Shown: piece after piece, positions 18,520-27,175 of the stretch
Position numbering within the stretch: the stretch's first letter is position 1
Layout of the letters: every line of letters begins with the position of its first letter
Origin: Hwanghaeella sp965227365
GTDB lineage: Bacteria > Pseudomonadota > Alphaproteobacteria > UBA8366 > Aestuariispiraceae
Length of the DNA stretch: 64,000 nt
Direction of reading: 5' to 3'
Assembly: GCF_965227365.1 (NCBI RefSeq)
Contig: NZ_OZ245754.1
Span: forward strand, 1,550,001-1,614,000
Position numbers and translations under genes: made by a program
Notes under the pieces: generated by a model
Databases searched by the model: none
Told to the model about the DNA's origin: nothing
The model's input: only the letters and a program-made list of their open reading frames with translations

Positions 18520-18862
18520 GCGTGTTGCTCCTGCATTGGGGATGGTGCATTGCGGACCCTGCTGGGCGCCGGTGGGGAAGACCTAGCGACGGTCGGGCCT
18601 GACGGGAATTGGCGATGGGCTTAGAAACGCCCGCATAAGCGCGTGCTTACGGGCGTGAGGCGGGCGGAAATCGCGCGGTGAGGGGCAAGGTCACCGATAT
18701 CGTCCGAGCAGCGCGGCCTTTGCACCCATCGGATCTTTGCGGCGGAACGCTTCTTCCTCTCCGGCCGGCCGCACGTGCCAGGGTTGTAGAGGGTACCTTT
18801 TGGCTTTACGTCAGAAGGTAGGCCGTCAGGCTGTGCCGCGTGGGGTTGAGGGGGAGGAACCG
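18520..18862. other. intergenic region between divergent PepSY and zinc-ribbon genes
   Basis: 343 bp with no supported coding frame. It must contain the two divergent promoters. The only clear structure is the strong hairpin at 18628-18655, listed separately. A purine-rich ribosome site (GGGGAGGA) ends the region just before ATG 18863. Confidence 0.5.
18628..18655. other. strong hairpin between divergent genes
   Basis: CGCCCG, CA bulge, TAAGC, loop GCGT, GCTTA, CGGGCG: an 11-bp stem with one two-base bulge. No T-run follows on the plus strand; on the minus strand TTTCTAAG follows. It could be a weak terminator, an insulator between the divergent units, or part of a 5' leader. The role is unassigned. 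Confidence 0.5.
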
Positions 18863-19522
18863 ATGGGGCTCGATTGTATTTCCTGCGGGGAGGAAATCGA
18901 TGCACAGGACATCAATATCGAGAAGGATATCGCGAAATGCGCGGCCTGCGGAGAGGTCTTCGCGGCGTCCGTGGGGGTGCATGGCGGCGGTGCGGCTGAC
19001 CCCTTCGACCCGCATGACTGTCCGGAAGGCGTCTCCTTCGACAAGAATTCCCAGGGTTTCGTGTTGACCGCGACCACACGATCCGGGTCGGCCTTGTTTC
19101 TGATACCGTTCACGCTTGTATGGAGCGGTTTTTCGATCGGCAACCTGTACATCGTGCCGTTGCTGTCCGGGAAAGGCCTGGGCGTGACCGGGTTGTTCGG
19201 CATCCCCTTCGTGATCGGCACCGTGATTCTGGTTTCCGCCTGCCTGATGCGGGTGATGGGGCGTGTCGAAATTCGTGCCGACGGTTACGACGGCACGGTC
19301 TTCACGGGCGTCGGTCCGTTCGGCTGGACGAAGCGTTTTTCCTGGCGCGACGTCTGGCGGATCAACGAAGGGGACAGCAGTTTCCGGGTCAACCGGCAGG
19401 CGCGCCGGCAGCTCAGCCTCGACGGCAAACGTCGGATTGCTTTCGGGACCATGCTGTCCGAGGAACGCATGTACCATGTTCGCAAGACGCTCGAAGGCCT
19501 GCTGAAAAACATGAGCAAGTAG
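18863..19522 (+). CDS. zinc-ribbon membrane protein of unknown function
   Basis: A 219-aa protein. It starts with a four-cysteine zinc ribbon (C5, C8, C26, C29 in CISCGEE and CAACGEVF). Two hydrophobic helices follow (ALFLIPFTLVWSGFSIGNLY and GIPFVIGTVILVSACLMRVM), then a C-terminal soluble PH-like part (~115-219: GRVEIRADGYDGTVFTGVGP, FSWRDVWRINEG). ATG 18863 is chosen because GGGGAGGA stands 6 nt upstream and the ribbon begins at once. The family is not recognised beyond this architecture. Bacterial PH-like membrane proteins of this layout are common and mostly uncharacterised. It is convergent with the CitE-like gene. Confidence 0.75.
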   Translation: MGLDCISCGEEIDAQDINIEKDIAKCAACGEVFAASVGVHGGGAADPFDPHDCPEGVSFDKNSQGFVLTATTRSGSALFLIPFTLVWSGFSIGNLYIVPLLSGKGLGVTGLFGIPFVIGTVILVSACLMRVMGRVEIRADGYDGTVFTGVGPFGWTKRFSWRDVWRINEGDSSFRVNRQARRQLSLDGKRRIAFGTMLSEERMYHVRKTLEGLLKNMSK

Positions 19523-19545
19523 AGACCCGGTCCAGCCCGGGGGGC

Positions 19546-20436
19546 TTAGCCCGTTGCGGTTCTCGCGTACTGCAATTCCTCGTATCTTTCGATCAGCCGG
19601 CAGGCGTTCAGATAGTTCGGCAATTCGACCAGCGCGCCGTCGACCTCCACGCGCGCATCGCCCTTGGCGCGGGCTTCCTCGAAAAGGGTCTTTATCCTGC
19701 GCGCCTGCGCCACGGCTTCGGCGGAGGGCGTCAGGATGTCGTTGATGATTTTGGCATGTGCGTGATGGACCGCGCTTTTGGCGACATAGCCGCGCCGCCG
19801 TGCCCATCGGGTTTCCGCCGCCGCGCCTTCGTCGTCGCGGAAGGTGAAGGGGCAGTCGACGGCGACGACCTCGGCCGCGCGGCATTCGACCAGGAAGCGC
19901 GCCCGGGCATAGTCCAGCTCCGCGCCGTCCATGCCCCGTTCCGCGCCGAGATCCGCCGCCAGGTCTTCCGACGCGATCAGGCAGCCGGTGACCCGTGGAC
20001 TGGCCGAGGCGATGGAGAGGAGGTTCACCAATCCCTTGGCGCTTTCGATGTTCGGCAGCAGACGGGTTCTGCCTTCCAGCAGGCCGTATTCCCGTTCGAA
20101 GCGCGCGACCGCTTCCTCCAACTCGACGACATGTTCGGCCCCGGCGACTTTGGGCAGGGCGACGATATCCGGCCCGCCCTTCATCACGGCGGCTAAATCA
20201 TCCATCCCGCCCAATGCCAGCGGATTGACCCGCACCGCCACGACCGTGCCGGCGGCGCGCCAGGCGGCATAGGTCTCGACCGCCAGCGCGCGGGCCCGGG
20301 GCCGTTCGGCGGGCGGGGTGAAATCCTCCAATTCCTGGATCAGCACATCGGCGCCGGAGGCGGGCGCGGTGCGCAACGCCTCCTCATTCGCTCCCTCGAC
20401 GAACAGCCAGGACCGGCAGAGGTGAGGGGCACGCAT
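19546..20436 (-). CDS. HpcH/HpaI aldolase / CitE-like lyase family protein
   Basis: A 296-aa TIM-barrel protein of the CitE/HpcH group, which cleaves or forms C-C bonds of acyl-CoA or acid substrates with a divalent metal. Visible landmarks: RSWLFVEGANEEALRTAPAS, LIQELEDFTPPAERPRAR (acidic loop), VAVRVNPL (arginine), LLPNIESAKGLVNLLSIA and IASEDLAADLGAERG with the metal-binding acidic residues. The substrate cannot be assigned. Its ATG shares an adenine with the ruvX stop (TAATG), so translation is coupled to ruvX despite no functional link. Confidence 0.85.
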   Translation of the reverse strand: MRAPHLCRSWLFVEGANEEALRTAPASGADVLIQELEDFTPPAERPRARALAVETYAAWRAAGTVVAVRVNPLALGGMDDLAAVMKGGPDIVALPKVAGAEHVVELEEAVARFEREYGLLEGRTRLLPNIESAKGLVNLLSIASASPRVTGCLIASEDLAADLGAERGMDGAELDYARARFLVECRAAEVVAVDCPFTFRDDEGAAAETRWARRRGYVAKSAVHHAHAKIINDILTPSAEAVAQARRIKTLFEEARAKGDARVEVDGALVELPNYLNACRLIERYEELQYARTATG

Positions 20437-20897
20437 TACCTCAACGCCTCCAACGCCCCCTGCAGGATGTAGGCGGCGGCCATTTTGTCGACAACTTCGC
20501 CGCGGCGTTTGCGGGTCATGTCGGCGCCGTCGATCAGGAAGCGTTCGACCGCGCTGGTCGACAGGCGCTCGTCCCAGAAGGCGACCGGCATGTCCAACCC
20601 GCGTTTCTCAAGATTCCGCACGAATTGTCGTGTCGACTGACAGCGCGGGCCTTCGGTGCCGTCCATATTGACCGGCAGGCCGAGGACGAGGCCGCCGACA
20701 TTCCATTCCGCGATCACCTTGTCCAGCGCCTCCGCGTCCTTGGTGAATTTGGACCGGCGGATGGTTTCCAGTGGCGTCGCCACCGTCAGGCCCGGATCGG
20801 CCAGCGCCAGGCCGATCGTCTTTTCCCCCAGATCGAGCGCGAGCAGCCGGCGCCCTTTCGGCAGGACGTCCGGCATGTCGCGCAGCTCAACGATCAT
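20436..20897 (-). CDS. ruvX: RuvX/YqgF family nuclease
   Basis: A 153-aa RNase H-fold protein, the putative Holliday-junction resolvase (YqgF), also linked to pre-16S rRNA processing. The motifs are LLALDLGEKTIGLALADP (first acidic residue), LVLGLPVNMDGTEGPRCQST, FWDERLSTSAVERFLI (second) and DKMAAAYILQGAL (third). The length is normal. It is followed with a one-base overlap by the CitE-like gene. The amidohydrolase gene stop lies 8 nt upstream on the same strand, so the three genes (amidohydrolase, ruvX, lyase) probably form one transcript. Confidence 0.94.
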   Translation of the reverse strand: MIVELRDMPDVLPKGRRLLALDLGEKTIGLALADPGLTVATPLETIRRSKFTKDAEALDKVIAEWNVGGLVLGLPVNMDGTEGPRCQSTRQFVRNLEKRGLDMPVAFWDERLSTSAVERFLIDGADMTRKRRGEVVDKMAAAYILQGALEALR

Positions 20898-20905
20898 CGG
20901 AGGGC

Positions 20906-22129
20906 CTATTCGGCGGCCAGCGCCAGCCCGCCCGCCGCGGTGAAACCGCCGCCGACGAGGGTGCCGTTCTTATAGACCGCACGGTGGTTCTTCTTGTCCG
21001 CCGCCATTTCGATATCGGCGACCGGGTCGCCCTCTACGATCACGAAATCGGCCAGCATGCCCTCGGCGATCGAGCCCTGTTCGGGCAGGCCGATCAGGTC
21101 GGCGGCGTTGCTGGTGGCGGTGATCAGCGCGTCGGACGACGTCATGCCGCCTTCGACCATGTAGCGCAGTTCCTGCAGGTTCTCCCCATGCTTGTTGAAG
21201 GGGGTGCCCGCATCGGTGCCCATGGCGATCTTGCCGCCCAATTCATAGAAGCGCTTGAAGCTCGCCTTGTGGATGTCGGCGATGCGCAGGGACTTCTCGA
21301 TGACGTAATCCGGAATGCCGTTGCCGGCGTTTTCCAGGATGTTGCGAAGCGCGGCCAGGGTCGGGACCAGATAGGTGCCGCTTTCCAGCATTTCCTCGTA
21401 GCATTTCTCGGACATGAAGATGCCGTGCTCGATGGAGGAGATGCCCGCGCGTACCGCGTTCAGGATGCCCTCGGTGCCCTGGGCGTGGCTGGCGGTCGGC
21501 TTGTGGAAGCGTTTCGCCTCATGCACCCCGGCGGTCATTTCCTCCGGGCTGTAGTGGGCGTCCTCCGGGTTCACGCCGGGGGTCATCACCCCGCCGGTCG
21601 CCATGATCTTGATCAGGTCGCAGCCCGCATGGACCTGCTCGCGCACGGCCTTTTTCACTTCGTCGCAGCCGTCGGCGACGCGGCCGGTGCGGTTGCCGTG
21701 GCCGCCGGTCATGCAGATCATCCGTCCCGCCGCATGGATCGAGGGGCCGACGAATTCGCCGCGGCGGATCGCGTCGCGGACGGAAAACTCGATATAATCC
21801 TTGCCGCCGCAGTCGCGCAGCATGGTGATGCCGGATTTCAGGCTGGTCTGGGCGTTCGACAGCACGGTCAGGGCGATCTGCCCGACCGATTTCTTGGTCA
21901 TGGAGGCGTTCGGGTCGGGCGCCGCGTCATAGCAGAGATGGACATGACAATCGGCCATCCCGGGAAGCAGGGTGCCGCCGGAGGTATCCACCACCTCGCC
22001 CGCAAAACCGTCGAATTCGCCGACCGGCGCGAGTTTGACGATCTTTCCGCCCTCGGCCAGCACGCCATGCCCGTCCAGCAGGGTGCCCTTGCCGTCGAAT
22101 ACCTTACCCCCGGTGAATAGCGTCGCCAT
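20906..22129 (-). CDS. metal-dependent amidohydrolase family protein
   Basis: A 407-aa amidohydrolase-superfamily TIM barrel with a flanking beta domain. Metal and catalytic motifs are complete: HVH in GMADCHVHLCYD, SHAQGTEGILNAV, SSIEHGIFMSEK and MGTDAGTPFNKHGENL. It resembles the imidazolonepropionase-like/prolidase-like group, whose members hydrolyse varied amides and dipeptides; the substrate is not readable. The ATG at 22129 has an excellent AAGGAG 6 nt upstream, which fixes the start. It is divergent from gatCAB and probably transcribed with ruvX. Confidence 0.88.
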   Translation of the reverse strand: MATLFTGGKVFDGKGTLLDGHGVLAEGGKIVKLAPVGEFDGFAGEVVDTSGGTLLPGMADCHVHLCYDAAPDPNASMTKKSVGQIALTVLSNAQTSLKSGITMLRDCGGKDYIEFSVRDAIRRGEFVGPSIHAAGRMICMTGGHGNRTGRVADGCDEVKKAVREQVHAGCDLIKIMATGGVMTPGVNPEDAHYSPEEMTAGVHEAKRFHKPTASHAQGTEGILNAVRAGISSIEHGIFMSEKCYEEMLESGTYLVPTLAALRNILENAGNGIPDYVIEKSLRIADIHKASFKRFYELGGKIAMGTDAGTPFNKHGENLQELRYMVEGGMTSSDALITATSNAADLIGLPEQGSIAEGMLADFVIVEGDPVADIEMAADKKNHRAVYKNGTLVGGGFTAAGGLALAAE

Positions 22130-22420
22130 GTCGGCTCCTTTCACGATACGAATGACTGAAAACCGCCTCCCGCGGCGGCTTGATTTCAACTGTAATGATC
22201 CTGGGCCGGGGATGGGTCAAGGCCGCGCCTGTCACTGGATTTGTGCCGCGGGGGGCGTCAGGAGGGACAGGCGGGATTTCGTCGGACGGCGGGGTGCCTG
22301 CAACCTTGTTTGGCCGGGGCGTGGGTGTTAGCTTCCGCGCGCCCCGATCCATGGGTTTCCGTGGGGGGCTTTCGCAGACATTTCATTGGACAGTATCCCA
22401 TCGGGACGGAAGGGGCGGAT

Positions 22421-22708
22421 ATGGCGCTCGACAAGCAAACCGTGGCCAAGGTCGCGCATCTGGCGCGCATTCGCGTCGACGAGGACGAATTGGAAACCCT
22501 GGCCGGCGAATTGAACGGCATCATCCATTGGGTCGAGCAACTCGGCGAAGTGGATACCGACGGCGTGGAGCCGATGACCTCCGCCGTCGATCTGAAACTG
22601 CGCCTGCGCGAGGATGCGGTCACCGACGGTGATTATCCGGACCGGGTCCTGAAGAACGGCCCGTCGACCGAAATGCATTTCTATGTCGTTCCCAAGGTTG
22701 TCGAGTAA
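22421..22708 (+). CDS. gatC: Asp/Glu-tRNA amidotransferase subunit C
   Basis: A 95-aa subunit of GatCAB, which converts misacylated Glu-tRNA(Gln) or Asp-tRNA(Asn) to the amide form. GatC wraps around GatA and stabilises the complex. Family features: VAKVAHLARIRVDEDELETL, LNGIIHWVEQLGEVDTDGVE and the C-terminal LREDAVTDGDYPDRVLKNGP. ATG 22421 follows GGAAGGGGCGG; an upstream in-frame extension is not family-like. gatA starts 12 nt after its stop. Confidence 0.96.
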   Translation: MALDKQTVAKVAHLARIRVDEDELETLAGELNGIIHWVEQLGEVDTDGVEPMTSAVDLKLRLREDAVTDGDYPDRVLKNGPSTEMHFYVVPKVVE

Positions 22709-22720
22709 GGGGTGAACCAG

Positions 22721-24196
22721 ATGTCCGAATTGCTTTCCCTCACGCTCGCCGAGGCCCGCGACAAGCTGCGCGCCAAGGAAATCACTGCGGTTGAACTGAC
22801 CGACGCCTATTTGGCGGCGATGGATCAGACCCGCGATCTGAACTGTTACATCACCGAAACGCCCGAGAAGGCGCGGGAAATGGCCAAGGCCTCCGACGAA
22901 CGGATCGCCGCCGGCAATGCCGGCGCCATGGAAGGCCTACCGATCGGGATGAAGGACCTGTTCTGCACCGAAGGCGTTCAGTCCACCGCCGGCAGCCATA
23001 TCCTGGAAGGCTTCACGCCGACCTATGAATCGACCGTTTCCCGGAACCTGTGGGATGCGGGCGCAGTCATGCTGGGCAAGACGAACCTGGACGAATTCGC
23101 CATGGGCTCGTCGAACCTGACCAGCTATTACGGCGCGGTGAAGAACCCCTATACCAAATCGGGCTCGAACCAGGCGCTGGTGCCGGGCGGGTCTTCCGGC
23201 GGATCGGCGGCGGCGGTTGCCGCGCGCGCGGCGTTGGCCGCGACCGGGACCGATACCGGTGGTTCGATCCGTCAGCCGGCGGCTTTCGCCGGTCTTGTCG
23301 GGTTCAAGCCGACCTATGGCCGCTGCTCCCGCTGGGGCATCGTGGCCTTCGCCTCCTCGCTGGATCAGGCCGGGCCGATGACCCGCACGGTGCGCGACGC
23401 GGCGATCATGCTGGGCAGCATGGCCGGGTTCGATCCGAAGGATTCGACCAGTGTCGAGGCCGCCGTGCCGGATTACGAAAAGGCGCTGACCGGCGATATC
23501 CGCGGCATGAAGATTGGCATTCCGCAGGAATACCGTGTCGACAACATGCCGGGCGAGATCGAGGCTTTGTGGAAGCAGGGCATCGAATGGATGAAGGATG
23601 CCGGGGCGGAAGTGGTCGACGTCACACTGCCGCACACCAAATACGCCCTGCCGACCTATTACATCGTCGCGCCGGCGGAGGCTTCCTCCAACCTCGCGCG
23701 GTATGACGGCGTGCGCTACGGCTTGCGGGTCGAGGGCAAGGACCTGAACGAGATGTATGAGAACACGCGCGCCGCCGGTTTCGGGGCGGAAGTGAAGCGC
23801 CGCGTGCTGATCGGCACCTATGTCCTCTCCGCCGGTTACTATGACGCCTATTACCTGAAGGCGCAGAAGGTCCGCACCCGGATCGCGCAGGACTTCAAGA
23901 CCGCCTGGGGCCAGTGCGACCTGCTGCTGACGCCGACGACGCCGTCGGCCGCCTTCGGCATGGACGACAAGTTCGACGACCCGGTGGCGATGTATCTGAA
24001 CGACGTCTTCACCGTGCCGGCCTCGCTGGCCGGTCTGCCGGGCATCTCGGTGCCGGCGGGCGTCGACAAGGACGGTCTGCCGCTGGGTCTGCAGCTGATC
24101 GGCCCCGCCTTCGGCGAGGAAACCGTGCTGCGGGCGGCGGGCGTGCTGGAACAGGCCGCCGGTTTCTCGGCCAAGCCGGCGCTGATGGCGGCTTAG
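22721..24196 (+). CDS. gatA: Asp/Glu-tRNA amidotransferase subunit A
   Basis: The amidase-signature subunit (491 aa) that hydrolyses glutamine to supply ammonia to GatB. The Ser-cisSer-Lys triad is intact: K78 (LPIGMKDLF), S158 (PGGSSGGSAAAVAA) and S182 (TDTGGSIRQPAAF). The length is normal. ATG 22721 is preferred, with AAGGGG upstream; a GTG three codons earlier is an alternative. It lies between gatC (12 nt) and gatB (54 nt). Confidence 0.97.
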   Translation: MSELLSLTLAEARDKLRAKEITAVELTDAYLAAMDQTRDLNCYITETPEKAREMAKASDERIAAGNAGAMEGLPIGMKDLFCTEGVQSTAGSHILEGFTPTYESTVSRNLWDAGAVMLGKTNLDEFAMGSSNLTSYYGAVKNPYTKSGSNQALVPGGSSGGSAAAVAARAALAATGTDTGGSIRQPAAFAGLVGFKPTYGRCSRWGIVAFASSLDQAGPMTRTVRDAAIMLGSMAGFDPKDSTSVEAAVPDYEKALTGDIRGMKIGIPQEYRVDNMPGEIEALWKQGIEWMKDAGAEVVDVTLPHTKYALPTYYIVAPAEASSNLARYDGVRYGLRVEGKDLNEMYENTRAAGFGAEVKRRVLIGTYVLSAGYYDAYYLKAQKVRTRIAQDFKTAWGQCDLLLTPTTPSAAFGMDDKFDDPVAMYLNDVFTVPASLAGLPGISVPAGVDKDGLPLGLQLIGPAFGEETVLRAAGVLEQAAGFSAKPALMAA

Positions 24197-24250
24197 AGCT
24201 TCCGGCGGCATAACGATTTTAGACTACGGTTGATCTGAAGGACGCGAGAG

Positions 24251-25708
24251 ATGGGCGACATCATTAAAGGCGAAACCGGCGACTGGGAAATCGTGATGGG
24301 CTTGGAAGTGCATGCCCAGATCACCTCGAAATCCAAGCTGTTTTCGGGTGCTGCGACCGATTTCGGCGGCGATCCGAACGAACAGGTCAGCCTGGTCGAC
24401 GCCGCGATGCCGGGGATGCTGCCGGTCCTCAACGAGGAATGCGTCCGCCAGGGCGTGCGTACGGGCCTAGCGCTGAACGCCAAGATCAACAAGCGCTCGG
24501 TCTTCGCGCGGAAGAACTATTTCTACGCCGATCTGCCGCAGGGCTATCAGATCTCCCAGTATGAAGAGCCGGTGGTGGGCGAGGGCGAGGTGCAGATCGA
24601 CCTGCCCGACGGCAGCAGCAAGGCAATCGGCATCGAACGTCTGCATCTTGAACAGGATGCGGGCAAGTCGCTGCACGACCAGCACCCGTCGAAATCCTAT
24701 ATCGACCTCAACCGGTCGGGCGTGGCGCTGATGGAAATCGTCTCCAAGCCGGACATGCGCTCGGCCGATGAGGCGACGGCCTATGTCAACAAGCTGCGCT
24801 CCATCGTGCGCTATATCGGTTCCTGCGACGGCAACATGGCCGAAGGCTCGATGCGGGCCGACGTCAACATCTCCGTCCGCAAGCCGGGCGGGGAACTCGG
24901 CACCCGCACGGAGCTGAAGAACCTGAACTCCGTCCGCTTCATCCGCCAGGCGATCGAGATCGAGGCGAAGCGGCAGGTGAAGGTCATCGAAAGCGGCGGG
25001 GAAATCGTTCAGGAAACGCGGCTGTTCGACCCGAACAAGGGCGAGACGCGGTCCATGCGCTCGAAGGAAGACGCGCATGACTACCGCTATTTCCCGGACC
25101 CGGACCTGCTGCCGCTGGAACTGGAAGACGCCTATATCGAAGACTGCCTGAAGAGCCTGCCGGAACTGCCGGACGAGAAGAAGGCGCGCTTCATGGCCGA
25201 TTACGGCCTGAACGCCTATGACGCCGGCGTGCTGGTGGCGGATCAGGAAACAGCCGCCTATTTCGAGGAAGCCGCCAAGGCCGCGGGCGACGCGAAACTG
25301 GCCGCCAACTGGATCACGGTGGAGCTTTTCGGCCGCCTCAACAAGGCGGGTACCGAGCTTTCCGACAGCCCGATTTCGGCGAAGCAGATCGGCGAGCTGA
25401 TCGGCCTGATCAAGGACGATACGATTTCCGGAAAGATCGCCAAGGACGTCTTCGACGAGATGTTCGAGACCTCCAAGGATCCGGGCGCGATCGTCGAGGA
25501 AAAGGGTCTGAAGCAGATCACCGATACCGGCGCGATCGAAGCCATCGTCGACGACATCATCGCCAATAATGAAGGCCAGGTGAACGCCTATCGCGGCGGC
25601 AAGACCGGCCTGCTCGGCTGGTTCGTCGGCCAGGTCATGAAACAGACCCAGGGCAAGGCCAATCCCGGCGTCGTCAACCAGCTGCTGAAATCGAAGCTGG
25701 ACGGGTAG
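24251..25708 (+). CDS. gatB: Asp/Glu-tRNA amidotransferase subunit B
   Basis: GatB (485 aa) carries the kinase site that activates the misacyl-tRNA and receives ammonia from GatA. Characteristic segments: WEIVMGLEVHAQITSKSKLF, ARKNYFYADLPQGYQISQYE, SYIDLNRSGVALMEIVSKPD, RADVNISVRKPG and EDAHDYRYFPDPDLLPL. The YqeY-like tail domain ends the protein with NPGVVNQLLKSKL. It starts at ATG 24251 and closes the gatCAB operon. A weak hairpin (ACGGT, TT, ACCGT near 25710) follows the stop. Confidence 0.97.
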   Translation: MGDIIKGETGDWEIVMGLEVHAQITSKSKLFSGAATDFGGDPNEQVSLVDAAMPGMLPVLNEECVRQGVRTGLALNAKINKRSVFARKNYFYADLPQGYQISQYEEPVVGEGEVQIDLPDGSSKAIGIERLHLEQDAGKSLHDQHPSKSYIDLNRSGVALMEIVSKPDMRSADEATAYVNKLRSIVRYIGSCDGNMAEGSMRADVNISVRKPGGELGTRTELKNLNSVRFIRQAIEIEAKRQVKVIESGGEIVQETRLFDPNKGETRSMRSKEDAHDYRYFPDPDLLPLELEDAYIEDCLKSLPELPDEKKARFMADYGLNAYDAGVLVADQETAAYFEEAAKAAGDAKLAANWITVELFGRLNKAGTELSDSPISAKQIGELIGLIKDDTISGKIAKDVFDEMFETSKDPGAIVEEKGLKQITDTGAIEAIVDDIIANNEGQVNAYRGGKTGLLGWFVGQVMKQTQGKANPGVVNQLLKSKLDG

Positions 25709-25752
25709 GACGGTTTACCGTTCCTTGCCTCCTATGCCGTCCTTCCCTTTTG

Positions 25753-25767
25753 TACGCTAATAGCGTA
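25753..25767. promoter_or_regulatory. perfect palindrome upstream of the BrnT-type toxin gene
   Basis: TACGCTA-A-TAGCGTA is a perfect 7-bp inverted repeat around one central base, 10 nt before the toxin ATG at 25778. Type II toxin-antitoxin operons are usually repressed by the antitoxin at such sites. The HTH antitoxin encoded next is the likely binder (inference). Confidence 0.65.
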
Positions 25768-25777
25768 TGATCGGCCG

Positions 25778-26053
25778 ATGGGCGAGGACGGGACAGGCAT
25801 AGAATTCGATCCCGCCAAGGAAGCGGCCAATGTCGCGAAGCATGGCGTATCGCTGTCCCTGCTGGGTGCGGTCCTGGCCGGCGAGGTGATTACCTTCCCC
25901 GACGAACGGCGCGACTACGGCGAAGCGCGATTCGTCACGTTCGGTCTCGTGAAGGGCAGGCTGTATGTGGCGGTATGGACGCCGCGCAGCGAGGGGATCC
26001 GGGCGATCAGCGTAAGAAAAGCCAATCGGCGCGAAGAGGATCGTTATGGCTGA
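25778..26053 (+). CDS. BrnT-family toxin
   Basis: A 91-aa protein of the BrnT family (DUF497), RelE-fold ribonuclease toxins. Family signatures: IEFDPAKEAANVAKHGVSL (the F-D-x-x-K-x-x-x-N-x-x-K-H-G motif), ITFPDERRDYGEARFVTFG and the C-terminal IRAISVRKANRREEDRY, where R and H/E residues form the active site in relatives. It overlaps the next gene by 8 bp, the usual toxin-first order of brnTA. A perfect palindrome lies just upstream. The partner is an HTH protein rather than the ribbon-helix-helix BrnA of the founding system. Confidence 0.88.
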   Translation: MGEDGTGIEFDPAKEAANVAKHGVSLSLLGAVLAGEVITFPDERRDYGEARFVTFGLVKGRLYVAVWTPRSEGIRAISVRKANRREEDRYG

Positions 26054-26309
26054 CATTGACGACTGGGACGACAATCCCGATTGGAGCGATCATGCGCCGC
26101 GTGCGCTGACCGATGCCGAAAAGCTTACCGTCGTTCGCGCCAAACTTGGCCTGTCGCAGCAAAAGCTCGCCGACTTGCTGCGTATTCCCGTCGCTACCTT
26201 GCGGAACTGGGAGCAGGGGCGGACCGAACCGGACGGACCGGCGAAGACCCTGATTTTCTTGCTCAGCGAGCATCCGGCGGAACTGAGGGCCTGGCTTTCG
26301 GCGGCATGA
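26046..26309 (+). CDS. HTH (XRE-like) antitoxin partner of BrnT
   Basis: An 87-aa protein with an acidic N-terminus (ADIDDWDDNPDWSDHAPRAL) and a C-terminal helix-turn-helix: LTVVRAKLGLSQQKLADLLR, then PVATLRNWEQGRTEPDG. The layout, an acidic neutralising segment plus DNA-binding domain, and its overlap with brnT make it the expected antitoxin and autorepressor. GAGGATC upstream serves as ribosome site. The fold of the HTH resembles the MqsA/HigA type more than BrnA. Confidence 0.85.
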   Translation: MADIDDWDDNPDWSDHAPRALTDAEKLTVVRAKLGLSQQKLADLLRIPVATLRNWEQGRTEPDGPAKTLIFLLSEHPAELRAWLSAA

Positions 26310-26368
26310 GCAATTGCGCGGCCAATGGCCTCTTTGCTGGGTCGGCCGTTCGATCAGGAGCGTTCTTC

Positions 26369-27022
26369 ATGGTTCGCTTGCGCGTGACGTTTATCGGATT
26401 TCTCGTCATCTGCTTGGCTGCCATCGGCACGGCGCGGGCGGAGTTGGTCAATGCGGACTGGCGGGTGCGTGGTGACAAGCTGCTGACCCGGGATACGGAA
26501 ACGGGCCTGGAATGGCTGAATATCGAGCAGACCTATGGGCGGTCCAGGGCCGAGGTGAAGGAGCTGTTCGGCGTGGATCAGGAATTCGAGGGGTTCCGCT
26601 TCGCTACCCTGAACGAATTCGAAACGCTTCTGAAGAATGCCGGCATACCGCTGAATTTCGATCAGGCGGATCCCAACGACAATTTCCTTGCGGGCACGAT
26701 GCAGGACGCCCGCGCGGCCTTCGCGCTGACCGACCTCATGGGCTATGCGCCCTTTCTGTTCAAATACGGTGAGCCGGACGATAACCACCGGCGGCTTCAC
26801 GGCGTTCTGAAGGACGGCTTCAGTCCCATCCTGGAGACGTTCGAGCCCATCACCTTCAGCGCCGGCGATACGCGCAGCGGCCTGCATGCCCGACTATCCG
26901 CCGCCCTGCTGGCGGAGAAACGGACCGGCGTGGATGTCGGGATGTTCCTGGTGCGGGTGGCGATCGTTTCAGGGCTTCCGAAACCCGCGAGATACGCGTG
27001 GTTCTACAACAAGATACGGTGA
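26369..27022 (+). CDS. secreted protein of unknown function
   Basis: A 217-aa protein with a signal peptide (VRLRVTFIGFLVICLAAIGT then ARA). The mature part begins with DTETGLEWLNIEQTYGRSRA and FEGFRFATLNEFETLLKNAG. This resembles the module of PEP-CTERM and DUF1566-type exported proteins (xGLEWLDxxxTxGxS... GxRxAT). No PEP-CTERM tail is present here. ATG 26369 has AGGAG 9 nt upstream. The gene starts 59 bp after the antitoxin gene but the products are unlikely to be related. The function is unknown. Confidence 0.65.
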   Translation: MVRLRVTFIGFLVICLAAIGTARAELVNADWRVRGDKLLTRDTETGLEWLNIEQTYGRSRAEVKELFGVDQEFEGFRFATLNEFETLLKNAGIPLNFDQADPNDNFLAGTMQDARAAFALTDLMGYAPFLFKYGEPDDNHRRLHGVLKDGFSPILETFEPITFSAGDTRSGLHARLSAALLAEKRTGVDVGMFLVRVAIVSGLPKPARYAWFYNKIR

Positions 27023-27175
27023 CGAATGCAGGCGACGATCAACCGATGAACGAAGGAGCGGGATTGCAAAGGAGTGTCCTTCCAATCCGGCCAGATTTGA
27101 ATTGCTGAAACGATGAAGGCGATTCAACCGACTTCGTCACAAGCGCGCCGACACTGTCGATCCCAGACGCCAAGG

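Noticed and set aside
25709..25730. Rho-independent terminator after gatB
   Set aside because: The stem ACGGT/ACCGT is only 5 bp with a 2-base loop and no clear T-run.
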